Of a DNA stretch of 64,000 bases, positions 39,852-47,751 are shown in pieces. Each line of letters opens with the position of its first letter. Positions within the stretch are counted from its first letter, which is position 1. Where the stretch lies: NCBI RefSeq assembly GCF_030386795.1, contig NZ_JANUQM010000010.1:186001-250000 (forward strand), read 5' to 3'. Both the position numbers and the translations under genes were made by a program. The notes under the pieces were generated by a model that saw only the letters and a program-made list of their open reading frames with translations, was not told where the DNA came from and made no database searches. Source of the DNA: Streptomyces sp. S.PNR 29. Its GTDB lineage: Bacteria > Actinomycetota > Actinomycetes > Streptomycetales > Streptomycetaceae.

Positions 39852-40279
39852 TCGTCCCACTCCGCTTGGACAAGTCGTTCCAGTGCGGCGGCGGTTCGGT
39901 TGAACCCCTGGTCGCCGAGCAGGGCCCGCAACTCCCCGTTGAACCGGTCGATCTCGGGCCGGGCGGCGCGCAGCGCGGCGTGGCCGTCGCCAGTCAGCTC
40001 CAGAACGACGGCACGGTGCTCGCGCGGATGCGCGCGCTTGGCGACGAGTCCCGCCCCGGTGAGCCGGGTGACCAGCGCGGTGACGGCAGACTCGCGCACT
40101 CCGAGAGTGCCGGCGAGTTGCCTCTGGGTGATGCCGGGCCGGTCGTGGACGGCGAACAGCGCGCCGATCTGCGCGGTGGTGACCCCGGCGGCGGCCAGGC
40201 ACCGGCGGTCCGCGACCGTACGCAGTTGGTGCGTCGCGCGCTGCAACAGGAAGAACAGGCGGGGGTCGGGATCGGGCAT
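39848..40279 (-). CDS. MarR-family transcriptional regulator
   Basis: 143 residues from the ATG at 40279. The winged helix-turn-helix is in TQRQLAGTLGVRESAVTALV and the wing follows in LVAKRAHPREHRAVVLELT. Helical ends form the dimer. It is divergent from an SGNH hydrolase gene, and an inverted repeat in the 207-base intergenic region may be its operator. Its stop abuts the acyltransferase remnant, which may once have been its operon partner. Confidence 0.9.
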   Translation of the reverse strand: MPDPDPRLFFLLQRATHQLRTVADRRCLAAAGVTTAQIGALFAVHDRPGITQRQLAGTLGVRESAVTALVTRLTGAGLVAKRAHPREHRAVVLELTGDGHAALRAARPEIDRFNGELRALLGDQGFNRTAAALERLVQAEWDD

Positions 40280-40400
40280 GTGGTGCCGCCCGCCCCACCG
40301 GCGCGGTGGACCGGGGCGGTGGACCGCTCTCGACGGCCTTGGCTCCTCTCAGAGCTGTGTCACTTTGCAGGAAGGTGAGCCGGTAGCTACTACCATCCTA

Positions 40401-40430
40401 TTCAACAATATGATTAGGTGCCTAGTTGTC
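40401..40430. promoter_or_regulatory. AT-rich operator candidate between MarR and SGNH hydrolase genes
   Basis: The stretch around TAGGTGCCTA (40415-40424, arms TAGG and CCTA) is flanked by CAAC (40403-40406) and GTTG (40425-40428) and is much richer in A and T than its surroundings. MarR dimers bind such short palindromes. It is the only striking element in the 207-base gap 40280-40486. Confidence 0.4.
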
Positions 40431-40486
40431 CATCGGTGATCGTGTGCCACTTCCATCATCAGCGTTGACGAGAGGCGGTCAGCCCC

Positions 40487-41293
40487 GTGTCGAGCAGTGC
40501 GTATCTGCGCTATGTCGCCTTGGGTGACAGTCACACAGAGGGGCTCGGGGACGGCGACGACGTCCGTGGTCTTCGGGGGTGGGCGGACCGGCTCGCCGAG
40601 CAGGTCGCTCGCCACAGTCCCGGCCTGCTCTACGCCAACCTCGCGGTGCGCGGCCGTAAGGCCGGTCAGGTGCGCGCCGAGCAGCTCGGTCCGGCTCTCG
40701 CGATGCGGCCCGACCTCGCCACCGTGGTGGCTGGGGTCAATGACGTGTTGCGTCCGAGGTGCGACCTCGACGAGGTGGCCGGCCATGTCGAGGCGATGTT
40801 CGCCGCCCTCACCGCGCAGGGCGCCACCGTCGCGACCCTCATGTTTCCCGACGTCGGGCGTATCACGCCGTTGGCCCGCCCGATCGGTCACCGTGTTCTC
40901 GCTCTCAACGCGCGCATCCGGGAGGCCGCCGACCGCCACGGCGTAGTGGTCGCGGAGACGGCAGCGCACGCGGCGGCGACCGATCCGCGGTTGTGGAGTG
41001 CTGACCGGCTGCATGCAGGCCCGCTGGGACACGCGCGCATCGCCGCTGCCGTGGCCCAGGCGCTCGGTCTGCCGGGCAGCGACGACAAGTGGGCCCTTCC
41101 CCTTCCGGCCGCGGGGACGGACATCTCTGCCTGGAGGGCCGTGGGTGCCGAACTGCGCTGGGTCGGCACCTTCCTCGGCCCCTGGATCGGCCGCCGCCTG
41201 CGTGGCCGCTCCTCCGGCGACGGCCGCCAGGCCAAGCGGCCTGCGCTGCGTCCGGTGGCCGGGTTCGCTGAGGACACCTCCCCAACGGTGTGA
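40487..41293 (+). CDS. SGNH/GDSL-family hydrolase
   Basis: 268 residues from GTG 40487. The four conserved blocks are present: catalytic Ser in YVALGDSHTEGLGD, Gly in LAVRGRKAGQVR, Asn in VVAGVNDVLRP, and the Asp/His pair in SADRLHAGPLGHARIA. No signal peptide is seen, so it acts in the cytoplasm on an ester or thioester. The basic tail after residue 230 (GRRLRGRSSGDGRQAKR) is unusual. It is divergent from MarR, which may regulate it. Substrate unknown. Confidence 0.9.
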   Translation: MSSSAYLRYVALGDSHTEGLGDGDDVRGLRGWADRLAEQVARHSPGLLYANLAVRGRKAGQVRAEQLGPALAMRPDLATVVAGVNDVLRPRCDLDEVAGHVEAMFAALTAQGATVATLMFPDVGRITPLARPIGHRVLALNARIREAADRHGVVVAETAAHAAATDPRLWSADRLHAGPLGHARIAAAVAQALGLPGSDDKWALPLPAAGTDISAWRAVGAELRWVGTFLGPWIGRRLRGRSSGDGRQAKRPALRPVAGFAEDTSPTV

Positions 41294-41444
41294 TGCTCTG
41301 GCTTGCGACGACGCCGGTGGCTCCTCGTGCTGAACTCTCCTCGTCGGACGGTAGTTGGACAGTGCGAGCCACGCAGGTCGAGCTGCCCGTTGCCGTGCTC
41401 CCGGTGTGCCATCTATTACTGGCTCCAGGTTGGGCCGCCGCAGG

Positions 41445-42020
41445 TCAGCTGTCGGCCCGGAGTGCGGCCGTGCGCTGTTCGAGCCTGCGCAGTGCCATGT
41501 CCCCCCACTGGAGGTTCTCCCGCTCGAAGGACATTCCGCGCAGCAGGGTGAGGTATGGGCCGATGCGCTCGGCCTCGGCGAAGTACGCCTCCTCGGAGCG
41601 ACCGTCGAGCAGACGTTGCCGGAGCCGCTCGTAGCGGGCCAGCTTGGCGGTGGCCCACTCCATGCGCTCGGCGATGGCGGTCCGGACCGCTTCCACGTCG
41701 CCCGCGTCCAGGCACTGCACCTTGACCATCAGCTCGTCCCGGATCACCGCCGGTTTGCCCAAGGGTTCGGCGGTGTAGGCGTGGACGGCCTTCCGCCCGG
41801 CCTCCGTCAGGGAGAACAGTCGCTTGTTGGGGCGTCGCTCCTGCTCGACGACGCGGGCCGTGACGAGTCCATCGGCCTCCATGCGTTCCAGCTCCCGGTA
41901 GAGCTGCTGGGGCGTCGACATCCAGAAGTTGGCGACCGTCGCGTCGAACGCCTTCGCGAGGTCGTACCCGGACGCCTCGCCCTCCAGCAGCGCGGCCATC
42001 ACCGCGTTCCGCAAAGCCAT
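41445..42020 (-). CDS. PadR-family transcriptional regulator
   Basis: 191 residues from the ATG at 42020; a GTG two codons upstream (42026) is also possible. The family's N-terminal winged helix is clear (RNAVMAALLEGEASGYDLAKAF, YRELERMEADGLV, KRLFSLTEAGRKAV) and a helical C-terminal domain follows as in subfamily 2. There is no ribosome site, so a leaderless message is likely. It is divergent from an NTF2-like gene with paired TAGTCAA sites between them. The 151-base gap to the convergent SGNH gene shows nothing notable. Confidence 0.9.
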   Translation of the reverse strand: MALRNAVMAALLEGEASGYDLAKAFDATVANFWMSTPQQLYRELERMEADGLVTARVVEQERRPNKRLFSLTEAGRKAVHAYTAEPLGKPAVIRDELMVKVQCLDAGDVEAVRTAIAERMEWATAKLARYERLRQRLLDGRSEEAYFAEAERIGPYLTLLRGMSFERENLQWGDMALRRLEQRTAALRADS

Positions 42021-42045
42021 GGACACACGCTAGCACCGCTGTGAT

Positions 42046-42138
42046 TAGTCAACGAAGTGAGTGACGGTCACCCCCTCCTTGTAGACAAGCCCTGACAAGC
42101 CCTCTAATCTCGCTTACACTTACTCAAGTTTTTGACTA
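42046..42138. promoter_or_regulatory. Divergent PadR/NTF2 regulatory region with mirrored heptamers
   Basis: TAGTCAA (42046-42052) and its exact reverse complement TTGACTA (42132-42138) flank the two divergent starts, 26 bases before the PadR start and 15 before the NTF2-like start. Between them ACAAGCCCT is repeated in tandem (42085-42093, 42095-42103). These are likely binding sites for the PadR protein on both promoters. Confidence 0.45.
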
Positions 42139-42152
42139 TGTGAGGCGGGCTC

Positions 42153-42545
42153 GTGCATCCCTTCCGCAAAGCTGTCGAGAGCGGCGACATGGACGCCGTG
42201 GCCGCTCTGCTGGCCGACGACGTCGTCTTCACCAGCCCCGTCGCCTTCAAGCCATACGCGGGCAAGGCCATCACCGCCGCGATCCTGCGCGGCGTGTCCC
42301 GGGTCTTCCAGGACTTCACCTACGTCCGCGAGATAGCCAACCCCGACGGCCGCGACCACGCCTTCGTCTTCACCGCCACCGTCGCCGGCAAGAAGCTCCA
42401 CGGCTGCGACTTCCTGCACTTCGACGACAACGGGAAGATCGACGAGTTCACGGTGATGGTCCGCCCGCTCTCCGCCGCCCAGGCACTCTCCGAGGCCATG
42501 GGCGCCCAGTTCGAGCAGATCGCCCGAGAGGCTGCCGAACAATGA
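42153..42545 (+). CDS. NTF2-like (SnoaL-type) protein
   Basis: 130 residues from GTG 42153. The cone-shaped NTF2 fold is suggested by FRKAVESGDMDAVAALLADD, YAGKAITAAILRGV and GCDFLHFDDNGKIDEFTVMV. Members include ketosteroid isomerase-like enzymes and polyketide cyclases; the function here is not set. It overlaps by four bases (ATGA) with a broken FAD oxidoreductase, so it once belonged to a two-gene operon, probably PadR-controlled. Confidence 0.85.
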   Translation: MHPFRKAVESGDMDAVAALLADDVVFTSPVAFKPYAGKAITAAILRGVSRVFQDFTYVREIANPDGRDHAFVFTATVAGKKLHGCDFLHFDDNGKIDEFTVMVRPLSAAQALSEAMGAQFEQIAREAAEQ

Positions 42546-42764
42546 CCGCGACGAGGGACGTCGACGCGGTGGTCATCGGCGCGGGCGACGCCGGACTGAC
42601 CGCCGCCGCCACCCTCCAGCGCGCGGGACTGCGCACCCTCTTGGTGGAGCGCCCTGAAGGACGTCCTGGACGAGCACCGCGACGACCCCGGCATCAAGTC
42701 GGTCCTCGGCACGTATGGGCCGTACCTCGGTCAGCCGCCCTCCCGGCTCGCGTTCGGCCTTCTC
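42542..42764 (+). pseudogene. Truncated FAD-dependent oxidoreductase
   Basis: The ATG overlaps the NTF2-like stop and begins a proper flavoprotein N-terminus (VDAVVIGAGDAGLTAAATLQ). At about 42650 the frame changes and the sequence jumps to a mid-protein segment, LKDVLDEHRDDPGIKSVLGT and GPYLGQPPSRLAFGLL, of the phytoene-desaturase-like amine oxidase group. After about 42764 the similarity ends. Only some 75 of about 480 residues remain, so the gene is dead. Confidence 0.65.
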
Positions 42765-42830
42765 GAATGTGACGCGTCCTCGTCCTGCGGGCTTGTCACG
42801 ACTGAAATGTTCGGTCGATGGCCCAGCGTG

Positions 42831-43289
42831 TCAGGGGTTTGTCCAGGCTTTCGGGGCGTCGCTCAGCGCGGCCACGTCTGCGGGCAGTTGGGCCGATGCC
42901 ACGTCGGCGAGCGACACGCCCTCAAGGATGGCGCGCACGTTGGACCGCAACGCGATCCACAGGGGGAGCAGTGACTCGGCGGGGCCGGTGTAGGACAGCT
43001 CGGGCGGGCGGACCCCGCGCACCGAGACCAAGGGTCCCTCCACGACGCGGATGACGTCGGCGATGCTGATCGACTCGGCGGGTTTGGCCAGCCGGTAGCC
43101 GCCGTTGCCGCCGCGCTGGCTGAGCACGAGACCGCCCCGGCGCATGTCGTTCAGGATGCTTTCGAGGAACTTGTGCGGGATGTCCTGGGCGTCGGCGATG
43201 GCCTCGGCCTTCATCGGCCCGTCATCGCGTGACGCGGCGAGCTGCAGCGCGGCACGTACCGCGTAGTCCGCTCTGGCTGAGATCCGCAT
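42831..43289 (-). CDS. Rrf2-family transcriptional regulator
   Basis: 152 residues from the ATG at 43289. The winged helix reads MRISARADYAVRAALQLA, AIADAQDIPHKFLESILNDM, and VLSQRGGNGGYRLAKP. The three cysteines that hold an iron-sulfur cluster in IscR and NsrR are absent; the protein has no cysteine at all, like CymR-type members that sense cysteine synthesis through a partner. It stands at the left edge of the organosulfur genes and is a candidate regulator of them. A GATAAT -10 six bases before the ATG points to a leaderless transcript. Confidence 0.9.
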   Translation of the reverse strand: MRISARADYAVRAALQLAASRDDGPMKAEAIADAQDIPHKFLESILNDMRRGGLVLSQRGGNGGYRLAKPAESISIADVIRVVEGPLVSVRGVRPPELSYTGPAESLLPLWIALRSNVRAILEGVSLADVASAQLPADVAALSDAPKAWTNP

Positions 43290-43295
43290 GCGTCC

Positions 43296-43301
43296 ATTAT
43301 C
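43296..43301 (-). promoter_or_regulatory. -10 element of a probable leaderless Rrf2 transcript
   Basis: GATAAT on the minus strand ends six bases before the ATG at 43289, so transcription would begin at the start codon. No ribosome binding site is visible. A -35 was not clear. Confidence 0.45.
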
Positions 43302-43392
43302 CCGTAAGGCTTCGGCCGTCATCCGCTACGGGCAGGCCGCCGGGCGGGAGCGGATGTCCCTGCCCGGCGGCCGCGAGTGGCGGGTGCGGCGC

Positions 43393-44292
43393 TCAGGCCG
43401 CGACCGGGGTGTAGTGGGCGGCATCGTCGCCCTCGATGACGTGGCTGAGAGTGCCGTCGACACCGGCCGGGACGTCGCCCGCGACGGTCACGCGGTGCAG
43501 CAGGCGCGGCAGGTCACCGTAGTCGTCGGGGGCGTAGTGCTGGGTGATGCGGTTGTCGAACAGGACGAGGTCGCCGGGCGTCCAGGCCACGCGCACGATG
43601 TTCTCGGGACGCGTGACGTACGACTGGAAGATGCGCAGCAGGTCGCGGGAGTCGGACGGGCCGAGGCCCACGATGCTCTGGGCGAAGCCGCCGACGAACA
43701 GCCCACGCTCCCCGGTCTCGGGGTGGACGCGGACGACTGGGTGGGCGGTTCGGTACTTCCGGGAGACGAACCGCCTGCGGTGCTCGGCCGCTTTCTCGCT
43801 CTTCGGGGCGGCGTAGTCGTAGTCGTTGGTGTGCACCGCCCACAGCTTGTCCGCCAGCTCCCGCAGCGGCTCGGGCAGATCCCGGTACGCGGCGGCCGAG
43901 TTGGCGATGAGCGTGTTGCCGCCGTAGGGCGGGACCACGATGCTGCGCAGCGTGGACGCCTTCGGGGGCGTACGGACGAAGGTGACGTCCGTGTGCCATT
44001 GGTTGGCGCGGATCCCCTCGTCGCCGTCGACCGGCAGGATGTTCGGCTGGCCGTCGACGGAGGGGACCGTCGGGTGCGCGGTGGTCAGCTCACCGAAGAG
44101 GGAGGCGAAGCGGAGCTGGCCCGCGTCGTCCAGCTCCTGGTCGCGGAAGACGAGCGCCTTGTGTTCCAGGAGCGCGGAGTTGATCTCGGTGACGACGGCG
44201 GGGGCGAGCTCGGTGGAAAGATCCACGCCGAGGATTTCGGCGCCGATACGGCCGCCGATCCTGCGGATGTCGAAGTCGGTGCTGGTGGTCAT
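43393..44292 (-). CDS. TauD/TfdA-family Fe(II)/2-oxoglutarate dioxygenase
   Basis: 299 residues. The iron ligands are visible as HxD in NQWHTDVTFVRTPP and the distal His in DNRITQHYAPDDYG; the 2-oxoglutarate arginine is in LPRLLHRVTV. The family includes taurine dioxygenase and alkylsulfatases such as AtsK, which release sulfite or sulfate from organosulfur compounds. It is the last gene of the long sulfonate operon that starts with the binding protein at 50661, which supports that role. Exact sulfonate or sulfate ester not known. Confidence 0.9.
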   Translation of the reverse strand: MTTSTDFDIRRIGGRIGAEILGVDLSTELAPAVVTEINSALLEHKALVFRDQELDDAGQLRFASLFGELTTAHPTVPSVDGQPNILPVDGDEGIRANQWHTDVTFVRTPPKASTLRSIVVPPYGGNTLIANSAAAYRDLPEPLRELADKLWAVHTNDYDYAAPKSEKAAEHRRRFVSRKYRTAHPVVRVHPETGERGLFVGGFAQSIVGLGPSDSRDLLRIFQSYVTRPENIVRVAWTPGDLVLFDNRITQHYAPDDYGDLPRLLHRVTVAGDVPAGVDGTLSHVIEGDDAAHYTPVAA

Positions 44293-44331
44293 GCGCGGGT
44301 GTCCTTTCGAGGGCGATCAGTCGGGAGGTCG

Positions 44332-44700
44332 TCAGGAGGTGATGGGCAGGGAGGTTCCCTGGGACCCTGGCGGGCTGAGGGGAGGACCGACGGCCCGTAG
44401 CGCGCCGGGGGTGCGGCCTCGTCCCCAGCCGATGTGCCGGCGGTAGCTGCCGAGCAGCCCCGTACGGTCCAGGTGGTCCTCGTCGCGGGCGGTGGAGTCG
44501 TCAGGCAGCGGGTGGGTCAGGGGCGCGACGAACAGGGCGTCGGCCGGGCAGTTCGCCTCGCACTGGAAGCAGGTCTGGCAGTCGTCGCGGCGGGCTAGTA
44601 CCGGGATGCCGTCCTCGCCGCGGTCGAAGACATCGGTCGGGCAGACCCTGATGCACTTGTCGCAGGCGATGCAGCGTTCCGCCGAGACCAGTTCGATCAT
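44332..44700 (-). CDS. Two-cluster 4Fe-4S ferredoxin (AprB-like)
   Basis: 122 residues from the ATG that overlaps the flavoprotein stop (ATGA). Two [4Fe-4S] motifs are complete: CIACDKCIRVCP and CQTCFQCEANCP. The last 50 residues form a tail without cysteines (GLLGSYRRHIGWGRGRTPG). It is coupled to the flavoprotein gene upstream, and the pair resembles the flavoprotein and ferredoxin subunits of adenylylsulfate reductase. It probably shuttles electrons for that flavoprotein or for the monooxygenase. Confidence 0.92.
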   Translation of the reverse strand: MIELVSAERCIACDKCIRVCPTDVFDRGEDGIPVLARRDDCQTCFQCEANCPADALFVAPLTHPLPDDSTARDEDHLDRTGLLGSYRRHIGWGRGRTPGALRAVGPPLSPPGSQGTSLPITS

Positions 44701-46310
44701 GAGGCCACCTCCAGGGCTGCGGCTGACGTGGCCGACGCGTCCGTCAGGGGCTCGACACGGGTCCACACCCGGTCCAGACCGCCCGTCGTGATGCGGTGGT
44801 GCTGACCGGGGTCCTGTGCCGGGAAGTCGAGCCGCTTGGCCATACCGCGGGTCTCGGTGCGGGCCAGTGCGGCCGCGTACATCCAGCGGGCGTGTGCCGC
44901 CATCGCCGCCGCTTGCCTCGCCCGTACTGTGTCCCCGCCCTGGGCGTGCAGAGAGGCGCGCGACTGCTCCCAGACGCTGTCGAGGACCTCCAGCGAGGCG
45001 GTGAGCCGGTCGCCGTGGCGCAGGTAGTTCTTCTCGTACGGCAGCACCTCGGCCTGGACCGCGGTGACGACCTCGCGGAAGTCCTCGGCCGGACCCGGTG
45101 TTCCGGTGGGCCGGAGACCGGCCCCACCCACGGCCACCAGGCGCCTCGTGGCGGCGCGTGCGCCGAGCGAGCGGGCGTGGCGGGCCGCGCCCCGGCCGGC
45201 CCAGATGCCGGAGGAGATGGCCCAGGCGGCGTTGTGGCTGCCGCCGCCGGTGAAGCCGCCGCAGATCAGCTCACGGGTCGCCGCGTCGCCGGCCGCGTAC
45301 AGTCCGGGGACGGTGGTGGAGCAGTCGTCGCCGGTGATGCGGATGCCGCCGGTGCCGCGCACGGTGCCCTCGGCGAGGAGCGTGACGGCGAAGCGCTGGG
45401 TGAAGGGGTCGATGCCGAGCCGGTCGAAGGTGAGGAAGAAGTTGGGCTGGGCCAGCCGCATCGCCTGCCGGGCCGCCGCGTCCGCCCGGTCGAGGCGGCA
45501 GTACACCTTCTCGCTGAGCAGCGCCCGCGCGATCACGGACCGGCCGCCCTGGCTGGCCGCACCCTCCAGGACCGTGCCGTCCTCGTGGTAGAAGGTCGCG
45601 AACGAGTAGAACGCGGTCTTGGTGACGGAGGTGCCCTCGGGCGCGATGCCGTACGCGCCTGAGAACTCCATCCCCGACAGCTCCGCGCCCGCCTCGGCGG
45701 CGAACAGCGCGCCGTCGCCGGTGTTGACGTTGCAGCCGAGCGCGCCGCTGAGGAACGCGCAGCCGCCCGTGGCCAGGACGACCGCCCCGGCGCGCACCCG
45801 GTACGGCTGCCCGGCCTGCCGCCGGTGTCCCCGGGCCCCGGCGACCGCTCCGGAGAGATCGGTGAGCAGTTCGGTGACCGGGCTGTGGTCGAGGACGCGT
45901 GCCCCGGCCCGCTGCACGCGGATCCGCATCCTGCGCATGTACTCCGGCCCCTGGAGGCCGTTCCTGAGCTGTTTGCCGTCGGGCCCGGTCGGGAAGGGGT
46001 AGCGCCCCGCCGCCGCGAGCTCGTTCATCCCGGCGTATGTCTGGTCCAGCACCCGGGCCATCCAGCGCCGGTCGGCCAGGTATCCGCCGAGTCCCTCCCT
46101 GCTGGCCATGGCCGCCTCCCGAGCGGCGGGCTCCGGGGGGACGTACCAGACGCCGGTTCCGGCCGAGGCGGTGGCGCCGCTGGTGCCGCAGTAGCCCTTG
46201 TCGGCGAGGACGACGTCCGCCCCGGCCTGGGCCGCCTTGAGCGCGGCCCAGGTGGCCGCGGGGCCACCACCGACCACCAGGACGTCCGTGGTGAGGTCGA
46301 GACCGGTCAT
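44697..46310 (-). CDS. FAD-binding flavoprotein (fumarate reductase/AprA-like)
   Basis: 537 residues from the ATG at 46310. The Rossmann motif is DVLVVGGGPAATWAALKAAQAG, followed by GTSGATASAG, and GLYAAGDAATRELICGGFTGG marks the FAD-ribityl site. The fold is that of the fumarate reductase and AprA flavoproteins, though the protein is shorter than AprA. It is translationally coupled to the monooxygenase upstream and the ferredoxin downstream. In sulfur operons such pairs may reduce or oxidise released sulfur species; the reaction is not established from sequence. Confidence 0.88.
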   Translation of the reverse strand: MTGLDLTTDVLVVGGGPAATWAALKAAQAGADVVLADKGYCGTSGATASAGTGVWYVPPEPAAREAAMASREGLGGYLADRRWMARVLDQTYAGMNELAAAGRYPFPTGPDGKQLRNGLQGPEYMRRMRIRVQRAGARVLDHSPVTELLTDLSGAVAGARGHRRQAGQPYRVRAGAVVLATGGCAFLSGALGCNVNTGDGALFAAEAGAELSGMEFSGAYGIAPEGTSVTKTAFYSFATFYHEDGTVLEGAASQGGRSVIARALLSEKVYCRLDRADAAARQAMRLAQPNFFLTFDRLGIDPFTQRFAVTLLAEGTVRGTGGIRITGDDCSTTVPGLYAAGDAATRELICGGFTGGGSHNAAWAISSGIWAGRGAARHARSLGARAATRRLVAVGGAGLRPTGTPGPAEDFREVVTAVQAEVLPYEKNYLRHGDRLTASLEVLDSVWEQSRASLHAQGGDTVRARQAAAMAAHARWMYAAALARTETRGMAKRLDFPAQDPGQHHRITTGGLDRVWTRVEPLTDASATSAAALEVAS

Positions 46311-47662
46311 ACCGCCACCTCCTCTCCTGCGGCTGTCGCGACCAGCCGGTTGGCGGGGCGGGCCAGGCCGTAGTTCTCGCGCAGGGTGCGGCCGGTGTAC
46401 TCGGTACGGAACAGCCCGCGCCGCTGCAGGATCGGTACGACGTGGTCGACGAAGTCCTCCAGGCCGCCCGGCAGATGGGGCGGCATGATGTTGAAGCCGT
46501 CGGCGGCGCCCTCGGTGAACCACTCCTCGATCTCGTCGGCTATCTGCTCGGGAGTGCCGGCGAAGACGCGGTGGCCACGGCCGGCACCGAGGCGGGCGAT
46601 GAGCTCACGCAAGGTCAGGCCGTCACGGCGGGCGAGTTCGGCGACGAGCGTGAAGCGGCTCTTGTTGCCGTTGATGTCCCGCTCCTCCGGCAGCTCGGGC
46701 AGAGGCCCGTCCAGCGGCAGCCCGGTCAGATCGGTGCCGAGCATCCCGGACAGCTGGGCGAGCCCGTACTCAGGCACCTGAAGATCCGTCAACTCCTGCT
46801 CCAAGAGCCGAGCTTCGGCTTCCGTCGAGCCGATGACGGGTGCGATGCCGGGAAGCACCAGCAGCTGGTCCCCGGTACGGCCGTAGCGGGCGAGCCGGGA
46901 CTTGAGGTCCTTGTAGAAGGCCTGGCCGTCGGCGAGAGTCTGCTGGGCGGTGAAGACGGCCTCGGCGTACTGGGCGGCGAACTCCTTGCCGTCCTCCGAC
47001 GAGCCGGCCTGTACCAGCAGCGGGTAGCCCTGCGGGGTGCGCGGTACGTTCAGGGGTCCCTGCACCCCGAAGTACTCCCCGCGGTGGTTGATCTCCCGCA
47101 CCTTGTCGGTGTCGGCGTAGACGCCGCGCTCACGGTCGAGCAGGATCGCGTCGTCCTCCCAGCTGTCCCACAGCTTGGTGGCGACCTCGACGAACTCCCG
47201 CGCCCGCTCGTAGCGCAGCCCGTGCTCAAGGTGCTCCTCCTGCCCGAAGTTGCGGGCCTCGTTCACAGTTCCGGAGGTGACGATGTTCCAGCCCGCCCGG
47301 CCGCCGCTGATGTGGTCCAGGGAGGCGAACTTGCGGGCGGTGTGGAAGGGCTCGTTGAAGGTGGTGGAGACGGTGGCGATCAGACCGACGTGTTCGGTGA
47401 CCGCCGCCAGGGCCGACAGCAGGGTGAGCGGTTCGAAGCCGCCGAGGGCGTTGTAGCGGACCTTCCCCCACAGGGCGAGTCCGTCGGCGAGGAAGACGGA
47501 GTCGAGCAGACCGCGCTCGGCGGTGCGCGCGAGGTGCTGGAAGTAGCGCAGGTCGGTGACGCGTTCGGGCTGGGTGCGCGGGTGTCGCCAGGCGGCGTCG
47601 TGGTGGCCTGCGTTCATCAGGAAGGCGTTGAGATGCAGCTGACGGGGTCTGGGCGCGGTCAT
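46307..47662 (-). CDS. FMN-dependent monooxygenase of NtaA/DszA/SnaA type
   Basis: 451 residues. The luciferase-like barrel starts HLNAFLMNAGHHDAAWRHP, contains FLADGLALWG and ISGGRAGWNIVTSG, and ends in FNIMPPHLPGGLEDFVDHV. The insertion of about 60 residues compared with SsuD is typical of the NtaA/DszA branch, which oxidises nitrilotriacetate, sulfones or dibenzothiophene-type compounds with FMNH2. Its stop overlaps the FAD gene start. It follows the SsuC gene by 89 bases in which nothing notable was seen. Likely job: cleavage of C-S bonds in imported sulfonates or sulfones. Confidence 0.92.
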   Translation of the reverse strand: MTAPRPRQLHLNAFLMNAGHHDAAWRHPRTQPERVTDLRYFQHLARTAERGLLDSVFLADGLALWGKVRYNALGGFEPLTLLSALAAVTEHVGLIATVSTTFNEPFHTARKFASLDHISGGRAGWNIVTSGTVNEARNFGQEEHLEHGLRYERAREFVEVATKLWDSWEDDAILLDRERGVYADTDKVREINHRGEYFGVQGPLNVPRTPQGYPLLVQAGSSEDGKEFAAQYAEAVFTAQQTLADGQAFYKDLKSRLARYGRTGDQLLVLPGIAPVIGSTEAEARLLEQELTDLQVPEYGLAQLSGMLGTDLTGLPLDGPLPELPEERDINGNKSRFTLVAELARRDGLTLRELIARLGAGRGHRVFAGTPEQIADEIEEWFTEGAADGFNIMPPHLPGGLEDFVDHVVPILQRRGLFRTEYTGRTLRENYGLARPANRLVATAAGEEVAV

Positions 47663-47751
47663 GGGGTTCCTCGGATCGGGGGCCGGTGAGCGGAGCGGGT
47701 GACAGGGGGAGGAGCAGAGGGCGGAGAGGGGAGGGGCGGTGACGGGTGGGG

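Noticed and set aside
39445..39873. Third minus-strand frame through the acyltransferase remnant
   Set aside because: No protein-like similarity; the recognisable pieces are in the other two frames.
39288..40439. Plus-strand frame of 383 codons over the Rieske/MarR interval
   Set aside because: It lies opposite the MarR gene and the acyltransferase remnant, with no recognisable domain.
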